Assembly (NCBI GenBank): GCA_900757615.1
Contig: CAAEON010000005.1
Coordinates: forward strand, 44,285 to 108,284
DNA: 64,000 bases
Source: an uncultured Collinsella sp.
Lineage (GTDB): Bacteria > Actinomycetota > Coriobacteriia > Coriobacteriales > Coriobacteriaceae
Direction: 5' to 3'
Shown: in pieces, positions 8,708 through 16,694 of the stretch
Layout: each line of letters begins with the position of its first letter
How positions within the stretch are numbered: the first letter of the stretch is position 1
Notes under the pieces: generated by a model
Databases searched by the model: none
Seen by the model: only the letters and a program-made list of their open reading frames with translations
What the model was told of the DNA's origin: nothing
Made by a program: the position numbers and the translations under genes

Positions 8708-8741
8708 ACGGGCGCGAACCGACAGCGGTTCGCGCCCGTTT
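8708..8741 (+). terminator. Rho-independent terminator
   Basis: Stem CGGGCGCGAACC/GGTTCGCGCCCG (12 bp) with loop GACAGC, followed by TTTG, 30 bases after the stop of the membrane-protein gene. Confidence 0.8.
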
Positions 8742-8784
8742 GCCTTGGGCGCCGCCATGGCGAGTGCCATGCGATGGTAAGATG

Positions 8785-8800
8785 CTTTACATGTGTAAAG
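8785..8800 (+). promoter_or_regulatory. Operator-like palindrome CTTTACATGTGTAAAG
   Basis: Perfect 7-2-7 inverted repeat ending just before the AGGAG ribosome site of the gene at 8813. Its core TACATGTGTA fits the TACAnnTGTA box of BlaI/CopY-type repressors. TAAGAT at 8778 could be a -10 element, which would place the palindrome at the transcription start. Binding protein unknown; none of that family is in the window. Confidence 0.5.
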
Positions 8801-8812
8801 AGGAGATTTGCC

Positions 8813-10120
8813 ATGAGCAAGACAATAGTTAGGCCCACGCTATCGCTGGGCAACCACATCTATCTGTATCGCCTGCTGCGCGATGCGATTGGGTGTGGCA
8901 AGCAAACGTTTATGACACAGGTCGAGGAGGCGCTCACCGCTGGCGACATGACCGCTTATGACCTGGGCTTCGAATCCACGCGCGAGCTGCTCGAAGAGCT
9001 TGACGACTGCATTAAGCTGACCGTCTTTATGGGCGGTCGCCTGTATGCCACCGTCATCGCCAACGAGGCTTGGGATGCCGCACTTGCCAAGGGCGAGGAC
9101 AAGCCCAAGACCGCCAAGGGCGCTAAGCAGTCCTACAAAAAGAAAAAGCGCAGTGAGAAGGACCTCAAGGCTGTGCGCCCCAAGCACGTTAAGCGTCCCG
9201 AACCAGAAGCCGCGGTTGAAGCTGTGCCGGAGCCCGAGCCCGAGACAGAGATCGAAGTCGCTATTGAGGTAGCAGTAGAAACCGAAACCGAAATCGCCGC
9301 CACGACCGATCCTGAAGTCATATCCGAGCAGGAAGCCACTGCTGAGCTCAACGAAGCTCCCAAGTCGACAACCGAAGAAGCCGCTAACCAACCCGAGACG
9401 TCTGCGTTCCAAAACAGCGATGTCTTTGGCAACGAGGCCGAGGACGATCAGTCCGACGAACCCGCCGATCAAGACGCTACCGAGTCGGCGCCGGAGCCCG
9501 AGACACCGCAGCCCGCCATCTCGCTTACGGTCGTCTATGACCCCGAGAACGCAAACGCCGGCATCACCACCATGGCGTCCACGCCCATCGAAGCAAAGCC
9601 GAGCGTCGAGAACGAGAACGCGACGCAGGTTGAGGTTGAAACTGCAGCTGCAGACGCGCCCGTCACCGTGGAGCCCGTAGATTCCACGATCAAGCCGGAA
9701 GCGACGCCGGAGCCCGCACCCGTCATCGAGTCCGCGCCCACCTCTGCTTGCGACCAAATTCCCGCACCTGCACCGGCTCCGGTCCCCGCTGCAGCACCGG
9801 CCCCCGCACCTGCAGTGCCCGCCATCCCCGAGGACTTCCCTGTCGATTTCGCAACCGAAGTCTTCTGCCCCGGCCCGCTTCTGCACCAGTTGTCGACCTA
9901 TCTCCCCTACGGCGCCGACACGCTCGGCATCGTCGGCGAGTACTACTGGATCGCCCGCGAACGCGGCACCATCGAGGCCGCGCGAAACCGCGCAAGCTTC
10001 CCCCTGCACTACACGCAGGCCGGCGAGCGCCGCGAGGTTGCCGTGCGCATCCGCCGCAACACCGCCGGCGGTCTCGGAGCCGCCTGGACCATCGATAAAG
10101 TCGAAGAACCCGAGCAGTAA
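8813..10120 (+). CDS. Unknown protein: winged-helix-like N-terminus, acidic Pro/Ala linker, conserved C-terminal domain
   Basis: 435 residues. Residues 1-95 form a compact domain whose segment YDLGFESTRELLEELDD followed by a beta-rich stretch resembles the OST-HTH/LOTUS winged-helix pattern; that match is tentative. A Lys-rich stretch (about 100-130) is followed by a long linker (130-345) made mostly of Glu, Pro, Ala, Thr and Val. The last 85 residues are again folded, with YLPYGADTLGIVGEYYWIARERG. The ATG at 8813 has AGGAG seven bases upstream and removes 13 residues. No signal peptide or membrane segment. A nucleic-acid-binding role is inferred only from the N-terminal resemblance and the basic patch. 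Confidence 0.75.
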   Translation: MSKTIVRPTLSLGNHIYLYRLLRDAIGCGKQTFMTQVEEALTAGDMTAYDLGFESTRELLEELDDCIKLTVFMGGRLYATVIANEAWDAALAKGEDKPKTAKGAKQSYKKKKRSEKDLKAVRPKHVKRPEPEAAVEAVPEPEPETEIEVAIEVAVETETEIAATTDPEVISEQEATAELNEAPKSTTEEAANQPETSAFQNSDVFGNEAEDDQSDEPADQDATESAPEPETPQPAISLTVVYDPENANAGITTMASTPIEAKPSVENENATQVEVETAAADAPVTVEPVDSTIKPEATPEPAPVIESAPTSACDQIPAPAPAPVPAAAPAPAPAVPAIPEDFPVDFATEVFCPGPLLHQLSTYLPYGADTLGIVGEYYWIARERGTIEAARNRASFPLHYTQAGERREVAVRIRRNTAGGLGAAWTIDKVEEPEQ

Positions 10121-10124
10121 CGAC

Positions 10125-10163
10125 AAACGGCTCAAATCCAAATCAGGATTTGAGCCGTTTTTG
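10125..10163 (+). terminator. Rho-independent terminator
   Basis: 15-bp perfect stem AAACGGCTCAAATCC/GGATTTGAGCCGTTT, loop AAATCA, running into TTTTTG. Closes the 8813-10120 gene. Confidence 0.9.
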
Positions 10164-10212
10164 CTCATTCGTTTAAATTGCTCATTTGTCGATGCATCGT
10201 AACCAACAGCGA

Positions 10213-10312
10213 GCGAGCCGCAAGTGCCCCAGGTTGCCGTGAAAGAGGAGCGACGCGTACTTTGGTACGCGAGCGACGGTTTGAACGACAAGATGGGGTG
10301 CTTGCGGCTCGC
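10213..10312. repeat. Long intergenic palindrome
   Basis: Outer arms of 19 bases (10213-10231 and 10294-10312; GCGAGCCGCAAGTGCCCCA and its near-perfect complement with one mismatch) enclose an inner perfect hairpin GCGTAC-TTTG-GTACGC at 10255-10270. No T-run follows on either strand, so this is not a simple terminator. It lies between two convergent genes. Confidence 0.75.
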
Positions 10313-10325
10313 GCAGCATCATCTC

Positions 10326-10353
10326 GTTACGCGGTTTGGTAAAACCGCGTAAC
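10326..10353. repeat. 12-bp perfect hairpin at the end of ettA
   Basis: GTTACGCGGTTT, loop GGTA, AAACCGCGTAAC. It sits five bases beyond the ettA stop codon. No U-tract on the minus strand, so it may protect the mRNA end or end transcription inefficiently. Confidence 0.6.
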
Positions 10354-10357
10354 AAAC

Positions 10358-12037
10358 CTAGTCACGCGTCAGCTTGCGGTGAATACGATGCGGCTGGGCT
10401 GCGTCCTCGCCCAGGCGCTCGATGCGGTTGGCCTGATAGGCCTCGAAGTTGCCCTCGAACCAATACCAGTTGCCCGGATTCTCGTCGGTGCCCTCCCACG
10501 CCAGAATGTGCGTGGCGACGCGGTCCAGGAACATACGGTCGTGGCTAATAACCACCGAGCAGCCCGGGAACTCGAGCAGCGCCGCCTCGAGTGAGGACAG
10601 CGTCTCGACGTCGAGATCGTTCGTGGGCTCGTCGAGGAGCAGCAGGTTGCCGCCCTGCTTGAGCGTGAGCGCCAGGTTCAGACGGTTGCGCTCGCCACCG
10701 GAGAGTACGCCAGCGCGCTTCTGCTGGTCCTGGCCCTTAAAGCCAAAGCTCGCCATATAAGCACGGCTCGGAACCTCGGTCTCGCCGACCATCATGTGGT
10801 CCAGGCCGTCCGAGACGACCTCCCACAGGTTCTTATCGGGGTCGATGCCAGAACGGTTCTGATCGACATAGGAGATCTTGACGGTCTCGCCCACCTCGAG
10901 CTCGCCCGAAGTCAGCGGCTCCAGGCCCACGATGGTCTTGAACAGCGTGGTCTTACCGACACCGTTGGGGCCGATGACGCCCACGATGCCGTTGCGCGGC
11001 AGGGTGAACGAAAGGTCGTCGATGAGCACGCGACCGTCGAATTCCTTGTGCAGGTGATGGGCCTCGAGCACCTTGTTACCCAAACGCGGTCCAACGGGAA
11101 TGCGGATATCGGTCCAGTCGAGCTTCTGGCTTGCGCGGGCCTCGGCCTCCATCTCCTCGTAGCGAGCCAGACGAGCCTTGTTCTTGGCCTGGCGAGCCTT
11201 GGGCGAGCTGCGTACCCACTCGAGCTCGGCCTCCATGCGCTTGGCGAGCTTGGCGTCGCGGTTGCCCTGCGCCTCGATACGGGCGGCCTTGGTCTCCAGA
11301 TACGTGGAGTAGTTGCCCTTGTAGGGATAAAGGTGACCGCGGTCGACCTCGCAGATCCACTCGGCAACGTTATCCAGGAAGTAGCGATCGTGCGTGACGG
11401 CAAGCACCGCGCCCTGGTAGTTGTGAAGGAAGTGCTCGAGCCACAGGATCGACTCAGCGTCTAGGTGGTTTGTGGGCTCGTCAAGCAGCAGCAGGTCGGG
11501 AGCCTCGAGCAGCAGCTTGCACAGGGCCACGCGACGGCGCTCGCCGCCGGAAAGCACGTTGACCGGCATGTCGGAATCGGGCAGCTGCAGGGCGTCCATG
11601 GCCTGGCCGAGCTTGGAATCGATATCCCAGCCATCAGCGGCGTCGATCTCGTCCTGGAGCTTGCCCATCTCGGCCATGAGGGCGTCCATGTCGCAGTCCG
11701 GGTCGCACATCTCCTCGCCGATCTTGTTGAAGCGATCGACCTTGGCAATCATGTCGCCAAACGCCATGCGCACGTTCTCGATGACGGTCTTGTCGTCGTC
11801 GAGCGGCGGCTCCTGTTGCAGGATACCCACGGTGTAGCCGGGGGTGAGCCTGGCATCGCCGTTGGAAACTTCCTCGATGCCGGCCATGATCTTGAGCAGG
11901 GTCGACTTGCCCATGCCGTTGGGACCCACGACGCCGATCTTGGCACCGGGGTAGAAGCTCAGGGTCACGTCGTCAAGGATTACCTTGTCGCCATGGGCCT
12001 TGCGAGCCTGATACATCTGGTAGATAAACTCTGCCAT
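10358..12037 (-). CDS. ettA: Energy-dependent translational throttle protein EttA (ABC-F ATPase)
   Basis: 559 residues, close to the 555 of E. coli EttA. Two ABC ATPase cassettes: first Walker A GPNGMGKST and signature VLSGGERRRVAL, second Walker A GPNGVGKTT and signature VLSGGERNRLNL, with LLLLDEPTNHLD and LLLLDEPTNDLD Walker B motifs. The EttA-type arm insertion and the interdomain linker (about 230-310, Lys/Arg/Ala/Glu-rich) are present; there is no membrane domain. EttA binds the ribosomal E site and gates the first peptide bond according to ATP/ADP ratio. Monocistronic, convergent with the 8813 gene. Confidence 0.96.
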   Translation of the reverse strand: MAEFIYQMYQARKAHGDKVILDDVTLSFYPGAKIGVVGPNGMGKSTLLKIMAGIEEVSNGDARLTPGYTVGILQQEPPLDDDKTVIENVRMAFGDMIAKVDRFNKIGEEMCDPDCDMDALMAEMGKLQDEIDAADGWDIDSKLGQAMDALQLPDSDMPVNVLSGGERRRVALCKLLLEAPDLLLLDEPTNHLDAESILWLEHFLHNYQGAVLAVTHDRYFLDNVAEWICEVDRGHLYPYKGNYSTYLETKAARIEAQGNRDAKLAKRMEAELEWVRSSPKARQAKNKARLARYEEMEAEARASQKLDWTDIRIPVGPRLGNKVLEAHHLHKEFDGRVLIDDLSFTLPRNGIVGVIGPNGVGKTTLFKTIVGLEPLTSGELEVGETVKISYVDQNRSGIDPDKNLWEVVSDGLDHMMVGETEVPSRAYMASFGFKGQDQQKRAGVLSGGERNRLNLALTLKQGGNLLLLDEPTNDLDVETLSSLEAALLEFPGCSVVISHDRMFLDRVATHILAWEGTDENPGNWYWFEGNFEAYQANRIERLGEDAAQPHRIHRKLTRD

Positions 12038-12128
12038 TTGCCTGTTCTATCCTTTCTACCTGCTGTTTCCCTATTCTTGATTCGCTTTAGTAGAAACGAA
12101 ATGAGGGAACCAGCTCTGAAACGTAACG

Positions 12129-12155
12129 AAAAAGGGGCATGGTTGCCCACACCCC
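12129..12155 (-). terminator. Terminator of the sdp operon
   Basis: Minus strand GGGGTGTGG, loop GCAA, CCATGCCCC (with two G-U pairs) followed by TTTTT. Lies about 65 bases after the sdpI stop. Confidence 0.7.
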
Positions 12156-12221
12156 CTAATACTACCTGGGAAAAGTCCCCCGGAACATACTATGAACTGC
12201 GTACGCTAGTTTTCCGCAACC

Positions 12222-12926
12222 TTAAAGAGCGGCTCGCTGCGATTTGCGCCACAACAGATACGAGTAGACGTAGACGGCTCCAACCGAACCAAACGCCAGA
12301 ACCGCAATCACCGCGGCGACGACTTCACTCGAAAGCACGCTGCCTGCCACGCCCATCACAATCAGGCCAATACCCAGCACCATAAAGCAGGCGCCGCCAA
12401 AACGCTGCGTACGGCGCCAGTTCTCGGGATCGGCAAGCGCCCAAGGTGTCTTGATACCGAGCGTATAGTTCTGCTTCACACGCGGCAAGTAGTTGCCTAC
12501 GCCGATGAACAGCAAACCGACAACACCGGAAATCAGCACGTTAACCGAACCGACCGCCGGCACCACGCCCCAGACCGTAAGCTCTCCCAGCCAGCTTATG
12601 GCGCACATGAACAAGGTGAAGGCGATTACGAAGCCCTGATAGAACTTGCCCGAGGTTCGATATGCCTCGCCTTTGGGGTCGATGCGCGGCACCACGCAGA
12701 ACATTGCGAGAAGCGCCAGAGGCAGCGCGCTGAGCGCGGAGGCCATCCAGCTAGGACCCCAACCGTCGACGGCGCCGTTCGCGCCCCAGTGCGTGGGAAT
12801 CTGCGCAGGCAAGCTCGGCATCACCATGAGGTGCGCTACGACATTGGCGACGCACAGAGCGACCAGCGCAATCCACACGCGCGACGATACCCCCGTGGGG
12901 TGAATGCCCTTGTTTTCGTTATTCAT
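12222..12926 (-). CDS. sdpI: SdpI family membrane protein
   Basis: 234 residues with about six membrane segments. The first part has the DUF1648 pattern (MPSLPAQIPTHWGANGAVDGW) and the second half the SdpI motif YTLGIKTPWALADPENWRRTQ. In Bacillus SdpI gives immunity against the SDP toxin and sequesters the SdpR repressor at the membrane; many bacteria carry only the sdpRI pair. The ATG at 12926 overlaps the end of sdpR by eight bases and has AAGG nearby. No SDP toxin gene is seen here. Confidence 0.9.
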   Translation of the reverse strand: MNNENKGIHPTGVSSRVWIALVALCVANVVAHLMVMPSLPAQIPTHWGANGAVDGWGPSWMASALSALPLALLAMFCVVPRIDPKGEAYRTSGKFYQGFVIAFTLFMCAISWLGELTVWGVVPAVGSVNVLISGVVGLLFIGVGNYLPRVKQNYTLGIKTPWALADPENWRRTQRFGGACFMVLGIGLIVMGVAGSVLSSEVVAAVIAVLAFGSVGAVYVYSYLLWRKSQRAAL

Positions 12927-13197
12927 CCTTATCACCTTCAGTGTTTGTAAAGCCCATAAACCAGCCAATTAAATCCTGCATGACGGTGGTGTTTAAGCTG
13001 TATACGATGTTTTGGCCATGGCGCTCGTCGGTCACCAACCCGGCATTTTTGAGCGTCGCCAAGTGATGGCTTAGCGACGGCTTACTGATATCGAAATGCT
13101 CGGCAAGCTCCCCCGCCGTGCAATTGCCCTCGCGCAGCAACTCCAAAATGCGCCGTCGCGTTGGATCGGCAAGCGCCTTAAAACCCTCTCCCGGCAT
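12919..13197 (-). CDS. sdpR: ArsR-family autorepressor SdpR
   Basis: 92-residue winged-helix repressor: FKALADPTRRRILELL, then the recognition helix region ISKPSLSHHLATLKNAGLV and wing DERHGQNIVYSLN, matching SdpR. No metal-binding Cys pair as in ArsR/SmtB sensors, so it probably senses its partner SdpI and not a metal. The ATG at 13197 has AGGAGG four bases upstream, which excludes two upstream ATGs. It is co-transcribed and overlaps with sdpI. A palindrome in its promoter is the expected operator. Confidence 0.92.
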   Translation of the reverse strand: MPGEGFKALADPTRRRILELLREGNCTAGELAEHFDISKPSLSHHLATLKNAGLVTDERHGQNIVYSLNTTVMQDLIGWFMGFTNTEGDKDE

Positions 13198-13231
13198 AAG
13201 ACCTCCTCTCATCATCTCTCATGACGCGCAC

Positions 13232-13261
13232 ACTATACTCGATATTTAGATGTTTGTCTAA
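13232..13261 (-). promoter_or_regulatory. sdpRI promoter with overlapping operator
   Basis: Minus strand TTAGAC, 18-base spacer, TATAGT. The spacer and -35 contain the inverted repeat TTAGA-TGTTTG-TCTAA (13246-13261), suited to an ArsR-type dimer, with an extra TCTAA half-site just beyond. Repressor bound here would block RNA polymerase. Confidence 0.6.
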
Positions 13262-13421
13262 CTGTCTAATCTTGTACTCAAAATAATAGCCGCCTCCGCG
13301 TAATGCGAAGACGGCCACTTCTCACGCTACAAACGTGTTTGGGAGTTGGCCAACCCGCTGCAACGGGTGCCATCTGCTTTATCTTATGCGAATCCCGATC
13401 CCATTTCAACAAACCCCAAGG

Positions 13422-13452
13422 GTTCAAATGGAATCGTAATAATACCTATAAT
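13422..13452 (+). promoter_or_regulatory. Predicted promoter of tcdA
   Basis: TTCAAA, 18-base spacer and a consensus TATAAT at 13447-13452, about 45 bases before the tcdA start. Confidence 0.5.
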
Positions 13453-13496
13453 GGCGATAGCTAAAACACGACCTGCTTCCCCATCGGAGGATATTT

Positions 13497-14294
13497 ATGA
13501 CCGAAACCACTGCCGTAGCCGCCATCGAGACACGCGACACCAAGCTCGAGATCATCATGGGCCGCGAGGCACTCGATAAGCTCGCCGATGCTACGGTGTT
13601 GGTGCTCGGCTGCGGAGGCGTGGGCTCCAACTGCTGCGAGGCACTCGCCCGCGGCGGCATCGGTCATTTCGTCATTCTGGACAAGGACATCATCGCGCCC
13701 AGCAATATCAATCGCCAGGCCATCGCCTTTCATAGCACCGTCGGCAAGCGCAAGGTTGACGTGATGGAAGCCATGATCCACGATATCAATCCTGCCGCCA
13801 CCGTTATCAAACGTACCGAATACCTGCTGAGCGACAACATCGATGATTTCTTCGCGAGCGTTTTGGAGCAGACGGGCGGCAAGCTCGACTACGTCGTCGA
13901 CGCCATCGACACCATCTCGGCCAAGCTCACCATTGCCAAATATGCTCAGGACCACGGCATTCGTTTGGTTAGTTCCATGGGCGGGGCCAACAAGCTCCAT
14001 CCCGAGTGCCTCCGCTTTGCCGACATCTTCGATACGGTACGTGACCCCATGAGCCGCATTATGCGCAAAGAATGTAAGAAGCGCGGAATCAAGAGCCTAC
14101 ATGTACTGTTTAGCTGCGAGGAATCGGTTAAGACACAGCCCCGCGACCCTTCCAACATCCACGAGCGCACCGAGCTGGGAACTGCGAGCTTTATGCCGCC
14201 CATCATGGGCCAGATGATCGCTGGCGAGGTTATCCGCCAGATCAGTGGCCGCGGCACCGAGCGCGTGCGCGCCGATGGCCAGCGCCTAGACTAG
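13497..14294 (+). CDS. tcdA: tRNA threonylcarbamoyladenosine dehydratase TcdA
   Basis: 265-residue ThiF/E1-like enzyme that cyclises t6A at position 37 of ANN-decoding tRNAs to ct6A using ATP. The nucleotide-binding loop VLVLGCGGVGSNCCEALAR begins near residue 35; IVLDKD-type (VILDKDIIAPSNINRQ) and the later DAID motif are as in E. coli TcdA. GGAGG five bases before the ATG supports the start. It shares a transcript with the TatD gene 14 bases downstream. Confidence 0.93.
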   Translation: MTETTAVAAIETRDTKLEIIMGREALDKLADATVLVLGCGGVGSNCCEALARGGIGHFVILDKDIIAPSNINRQAIAFHSTVGKRKVDVMEAMIHDINPAATVIKRTEYLLSDNIDDFFASVLEQTGGKLDYVVDAIDTISAKLTIAKYAQDHGIRLVSSMGGANKLHPECLRFADIFDTVRDPMSRIMRKECKKRGIKSLHVLFSCEESVKTQPRDPSNIHERTELGTASFMPPIMGQMIAGEVIRQISGRGTERVRADGQRLD

Positions 14295-14308
14295 CGGAGC
14301 GCGCCGAG

Positions 14309-15091
14309 ATGGAGCCCCGGTTATTTGATGCACACTGCCATCTTGATCTAATGGCTCACCCGGACGCCGTTGCCGATGAGGCAACGGCGCTGGGCCTGAT
14401 TCTATTTGACTGCGGCGTCGATCCGCACGACTTTGCACGCGCCAAGAAGCGCGCCTGCGGCCGTTCAAATATCTTTGCCGGCATCGGCCTCCATCCCTGG
14501 TGGCTCGCCGACGGACGATGTGGCAACGCTGAAATCAATCTGCTTTGCGAAGTCGCTGCACAAGAACGCTTGATCGGCGAGGTCGGGCTCGACTTTTCCG
14601 ATCGTTTTGCCGGAAGCGAGTCGCTACAAGTACAGGCATTTGACCGGCTCTGCGATGCACTCGTGCAGCACCCTCTTGCCGGGCGCGTGATATCAATTCA
14701 CGCTGTTCGTTCGGCAGGAACCGTACTGGACGCCCTTGAGTCATATGGATTGCTCACCCCAAGCCCCAACTCCCCCGCCGTCATCTTTCACTGGTTTAGC
14801 GGTACCTCGAACGAGTTCGTCCGTGCGCGAAACGCAGGCTGCTATTTTTCCGTGAACGAGCGTATGCTCGCCACCAAGCGCGGTCGCGAATATGCCCGAC
14901 AGATTCCACTCGACCGTCTACTGCTCGAGACCGATGCGCCGGCCGAACCAAACACAGAAACAAGTGTGCAATCGCTCATCAGATCGCTCGCAAGGACCTC
15001 GATGCACATTGCCTCACTCAAAAACTGTGACGCAAAGCGCATCGAGTCGGTAGTTTTAGCAAATGCGCACTCTGTTTTTGACCTTCGCTAA
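14309..15091 (+). CDS. TatD family metal-dependent DNase/hydrolase
   Basis: 260-residue TIM-barrel hydrolase. Metal ligands are visible in order: DAHCHLD at the N-terminus, GEVGLD (Glu) near residue 91, SIHAV-type His, IFHWFSG His and the final LLLETDAP Asp near 210. TatD nucleases remove 3' nucleotides from DNA or RNA and act in repair. GGAG nine bases before the ATG. It follows tcdA closely and is the last gene of that unit; an inverted repeat lies between it and the convergent kinase gene. Confidence 0.92.
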   Translation: MEPRLFDAHCHLDLMAHPDAVADEATALGLILFDCGVDPHDFARAKKRACGRSNIFAGIGLHPWWLADGRCGNAEINLLCEVAAQERLIGEVGLDFSDRFAGSESLQVQAFDRLCDALVQHPLAGRVISIHAVRSAGTVLDALESYGLLTPSPNSPAVIFHWFSGTSNEFVRARNAGCYFSVNERMLATKRGREYARQIPLDRLLLETDAPAEPNTETSVQSLIRSLARTSMHIASLKNCDAKRIESVVLANAHSVFDLR

Positions 15092-15107
15092 CCCCTGTGG
15101 GCAAAAA

Positions 15108-15150
15108 TGCCAAGGGACATGCGAATCGCACAACGCAGTCCCTATTGGCA
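15108..15150. repeat. Inverted repeat between convergent genes
   Basis: TGCCAAGGGAC (15108-15118) pairs with GTCCCTATTGGCA (15138-15150) apart from a two-base bulge. No T-run; it separates tatD from the end of the large catabolic operon and could end transcription from both sides or be a small mobile-element relic. Confidence 0.5.
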
Positions 15151-15170
15151 GGCAGTACAATTCGGCAGCA

Positions 15171-16688
15171 TTACACCAATTCGTGCATGAGATCACGGTT
15201 ACGTGCATACAATTCGTCAAAGATATGACGACGCGACGCATATAGCTCGTGGGCATCCATATCGGGCACGATTGTTTGTGCAACGCCAAGGACTTGGGCG
15301 AGTTCATCCCATGATGCATAGGCGCCACCTGCGAGAGCTGCCATGATGGCATCACCGAAGCATGCGCCCACCGTAACCTTGGCAACCGAGACCTCGCGCC
15401 CGCATACGTCGGCGATAGCCTGCATCCAAACTGGATTCTTGGTTCCACCTCCGACAAGCATAATGCGCCCAATTGGCAGTCCATGCTCTCGCTCGATAAT
15501 GTCGACATGGGATGCAACGGTATACGCGACGCCTTCCAAGGCGGCGCGAACCATATGGGCTCGCGTATGCCTTCCGGTCAGGCCAAAGAAGACGCCACGT
15601 GCCTCGGGATCGTTGAGCGGAGTACGCTCCCCCGCAAAGTACGGCAGGCACAGGAGCCCATCGGCACCCGGCGCCACATCGGCGGCATCATGCGCCATGA
15701 CCGAATATGCATCGGGGCCACCGTGGCCCTCGGCCTCCACGGCGTCGCGATACAGCTCTTGGCGCAGCCACGATGTGAGTGCACCCGCCGTATTGGTCCC
15801 CGCGCAGATCCCGTAAGTTCCGGGAATGATAAACGTCCCTGGCCACAGGCGGGCATCATCGACCATATGATCAGCTAGGTAGATGAAATACGCCGTGCTC
15901 CCCAACTGAACCATCATATCGCCGGGACGAAATACACCCGTCGAAATGGCCTCGGCACCAGAGTCGCCCGTTCCCACTAAGACAGGTGTCCCTGCCGCGA
16001 GCCCTGTCGCCTCAGCCGCGCGCTGCGTAATCGCCCCGGCAATATCGGTAGCCGACATTACCTCCGCCATCTGGTCAGGCCGGCAGAAACGAGCACATTC
16101 CCGAGCATCAACCCTCCAAGTGTAGCGGTCGTATAGGGGAAGAAAATCCTCCGCCAAGTAACGGTCCACCGTAAAACGCCCCGTCAACTTTGCGCATAGA
16201 AACGATGATGCCGTCAGGAACTTCGCGGCACGTTCGTGCACCTCGGGCATATTCTCCTTAAACCATAAGATCTTAGGAGCAATATCTGATGAGCAGGGAT
16301 CGTGCCCGAAAAGTTCGCGTGCGCGACCTGACCCATATTCGGAAAGGAGCTCGTCAATCTGCGGCTTCGAACGTGCATCGACTCCATACAAAATCGCGGG
16401 CGCCAGCGCGTTGCACTCGGTATCGACCGGCACACAGTCGCAACCCAATGCGGAAAGGCCCACGCATCCGATCTGCGCCGCGTTAACCCCCGATAGCATC
16501 ACCAGCTCGCGCGACAAGCGGCAAAAATCGCCCCACCAAACTGCCTCAGCATCATGCTGGTACCATCCATCACACGGGTTGTCCGTCTCATGTCCACAAG
16601 AGGCTTGGCAAACGATGTTGCATCGATCATCGATTAAAACGCCTTTAGAGGCGCTTGTCCCAATATCAATACCCAGATAGAGCGCCAT
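15171..16688 (-). CDS. FGGY-family carbohydrate kinase, xylulokinase-like
   Basis: 505 residues, full family length. The N-terminal ATPase-fold signature LGIDIGTSASKGVL and C-terminal signature GRIMLVGGGTKNPVWMQ are intact, with YFAGERTPLNDPEARG and the catalytic-region GLTGRHTRAHMVRAALEG. It resembles xylulokinases most, but substrate specificity cannot be read. Last gene of the operon starting at 25597, seven bases after the BtpA gene. As a third sugar kinase beside two PfkB kinases it suggests a second sugar or polyol product. Confidence 0.88.
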   Translation of the reverse strand: MALYLGIDIGTSASKGVLIDDRCNIVCQASCGHETDNPCDGWYQHDAEAVWWGDFCRLSRELVMLSGVNAAQIGCVGLSALGCDCVPVDTECNALAPAILYGVDARSKPQIDELLSEYGSGRARELFGHDPCSSDIAPKILWFKENMPEVHERAAKFLTASSFLCAKLTGRFTVDRYLAEDFLPLYDRYTWRVDARECARFCRPDQMAEVMSATDIAGAITQRAAEATGLAAGTPVLVGTGDSGAEAISTGVFRPGDMMVQLGSTAYFIYLADHMVDDARLWPGTFIIPGTYGICAGTNTAGALTSWLRQELYRDAVEAEGHGGPDAYSVMAHDAADVAPGADGLLCLPYFAGERTPLNDPEARGVFFGLTGRHTRAHMVRAALEGVAYTVASHVDIIEREHGLPIGRIMLVGGGTKNPVWMQAIADVCGREVSVAKVTVGACFGDAIMAALAGGAYASWDELAQVLGVAQTIVPDMDAHELYASRRHIFDELYARNRDLMHELV

Positions 16689-16694
16689 AGGTGC

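Noticed and set aside
8840..10291. 483-codon minus-strand open frame
   Set aside because: Antisense shadow of the 8813-10120 gene; composition dominated by Gly, Leu, Arg and Asp from the repetitive linker codons.
13262..13420. Small RNA or riboswitch upstream of tcdA
   Set aside because: Only a short CCCG/CGGG hairpin near 13352; no consistent structure or terminator before the promoter at 13447.
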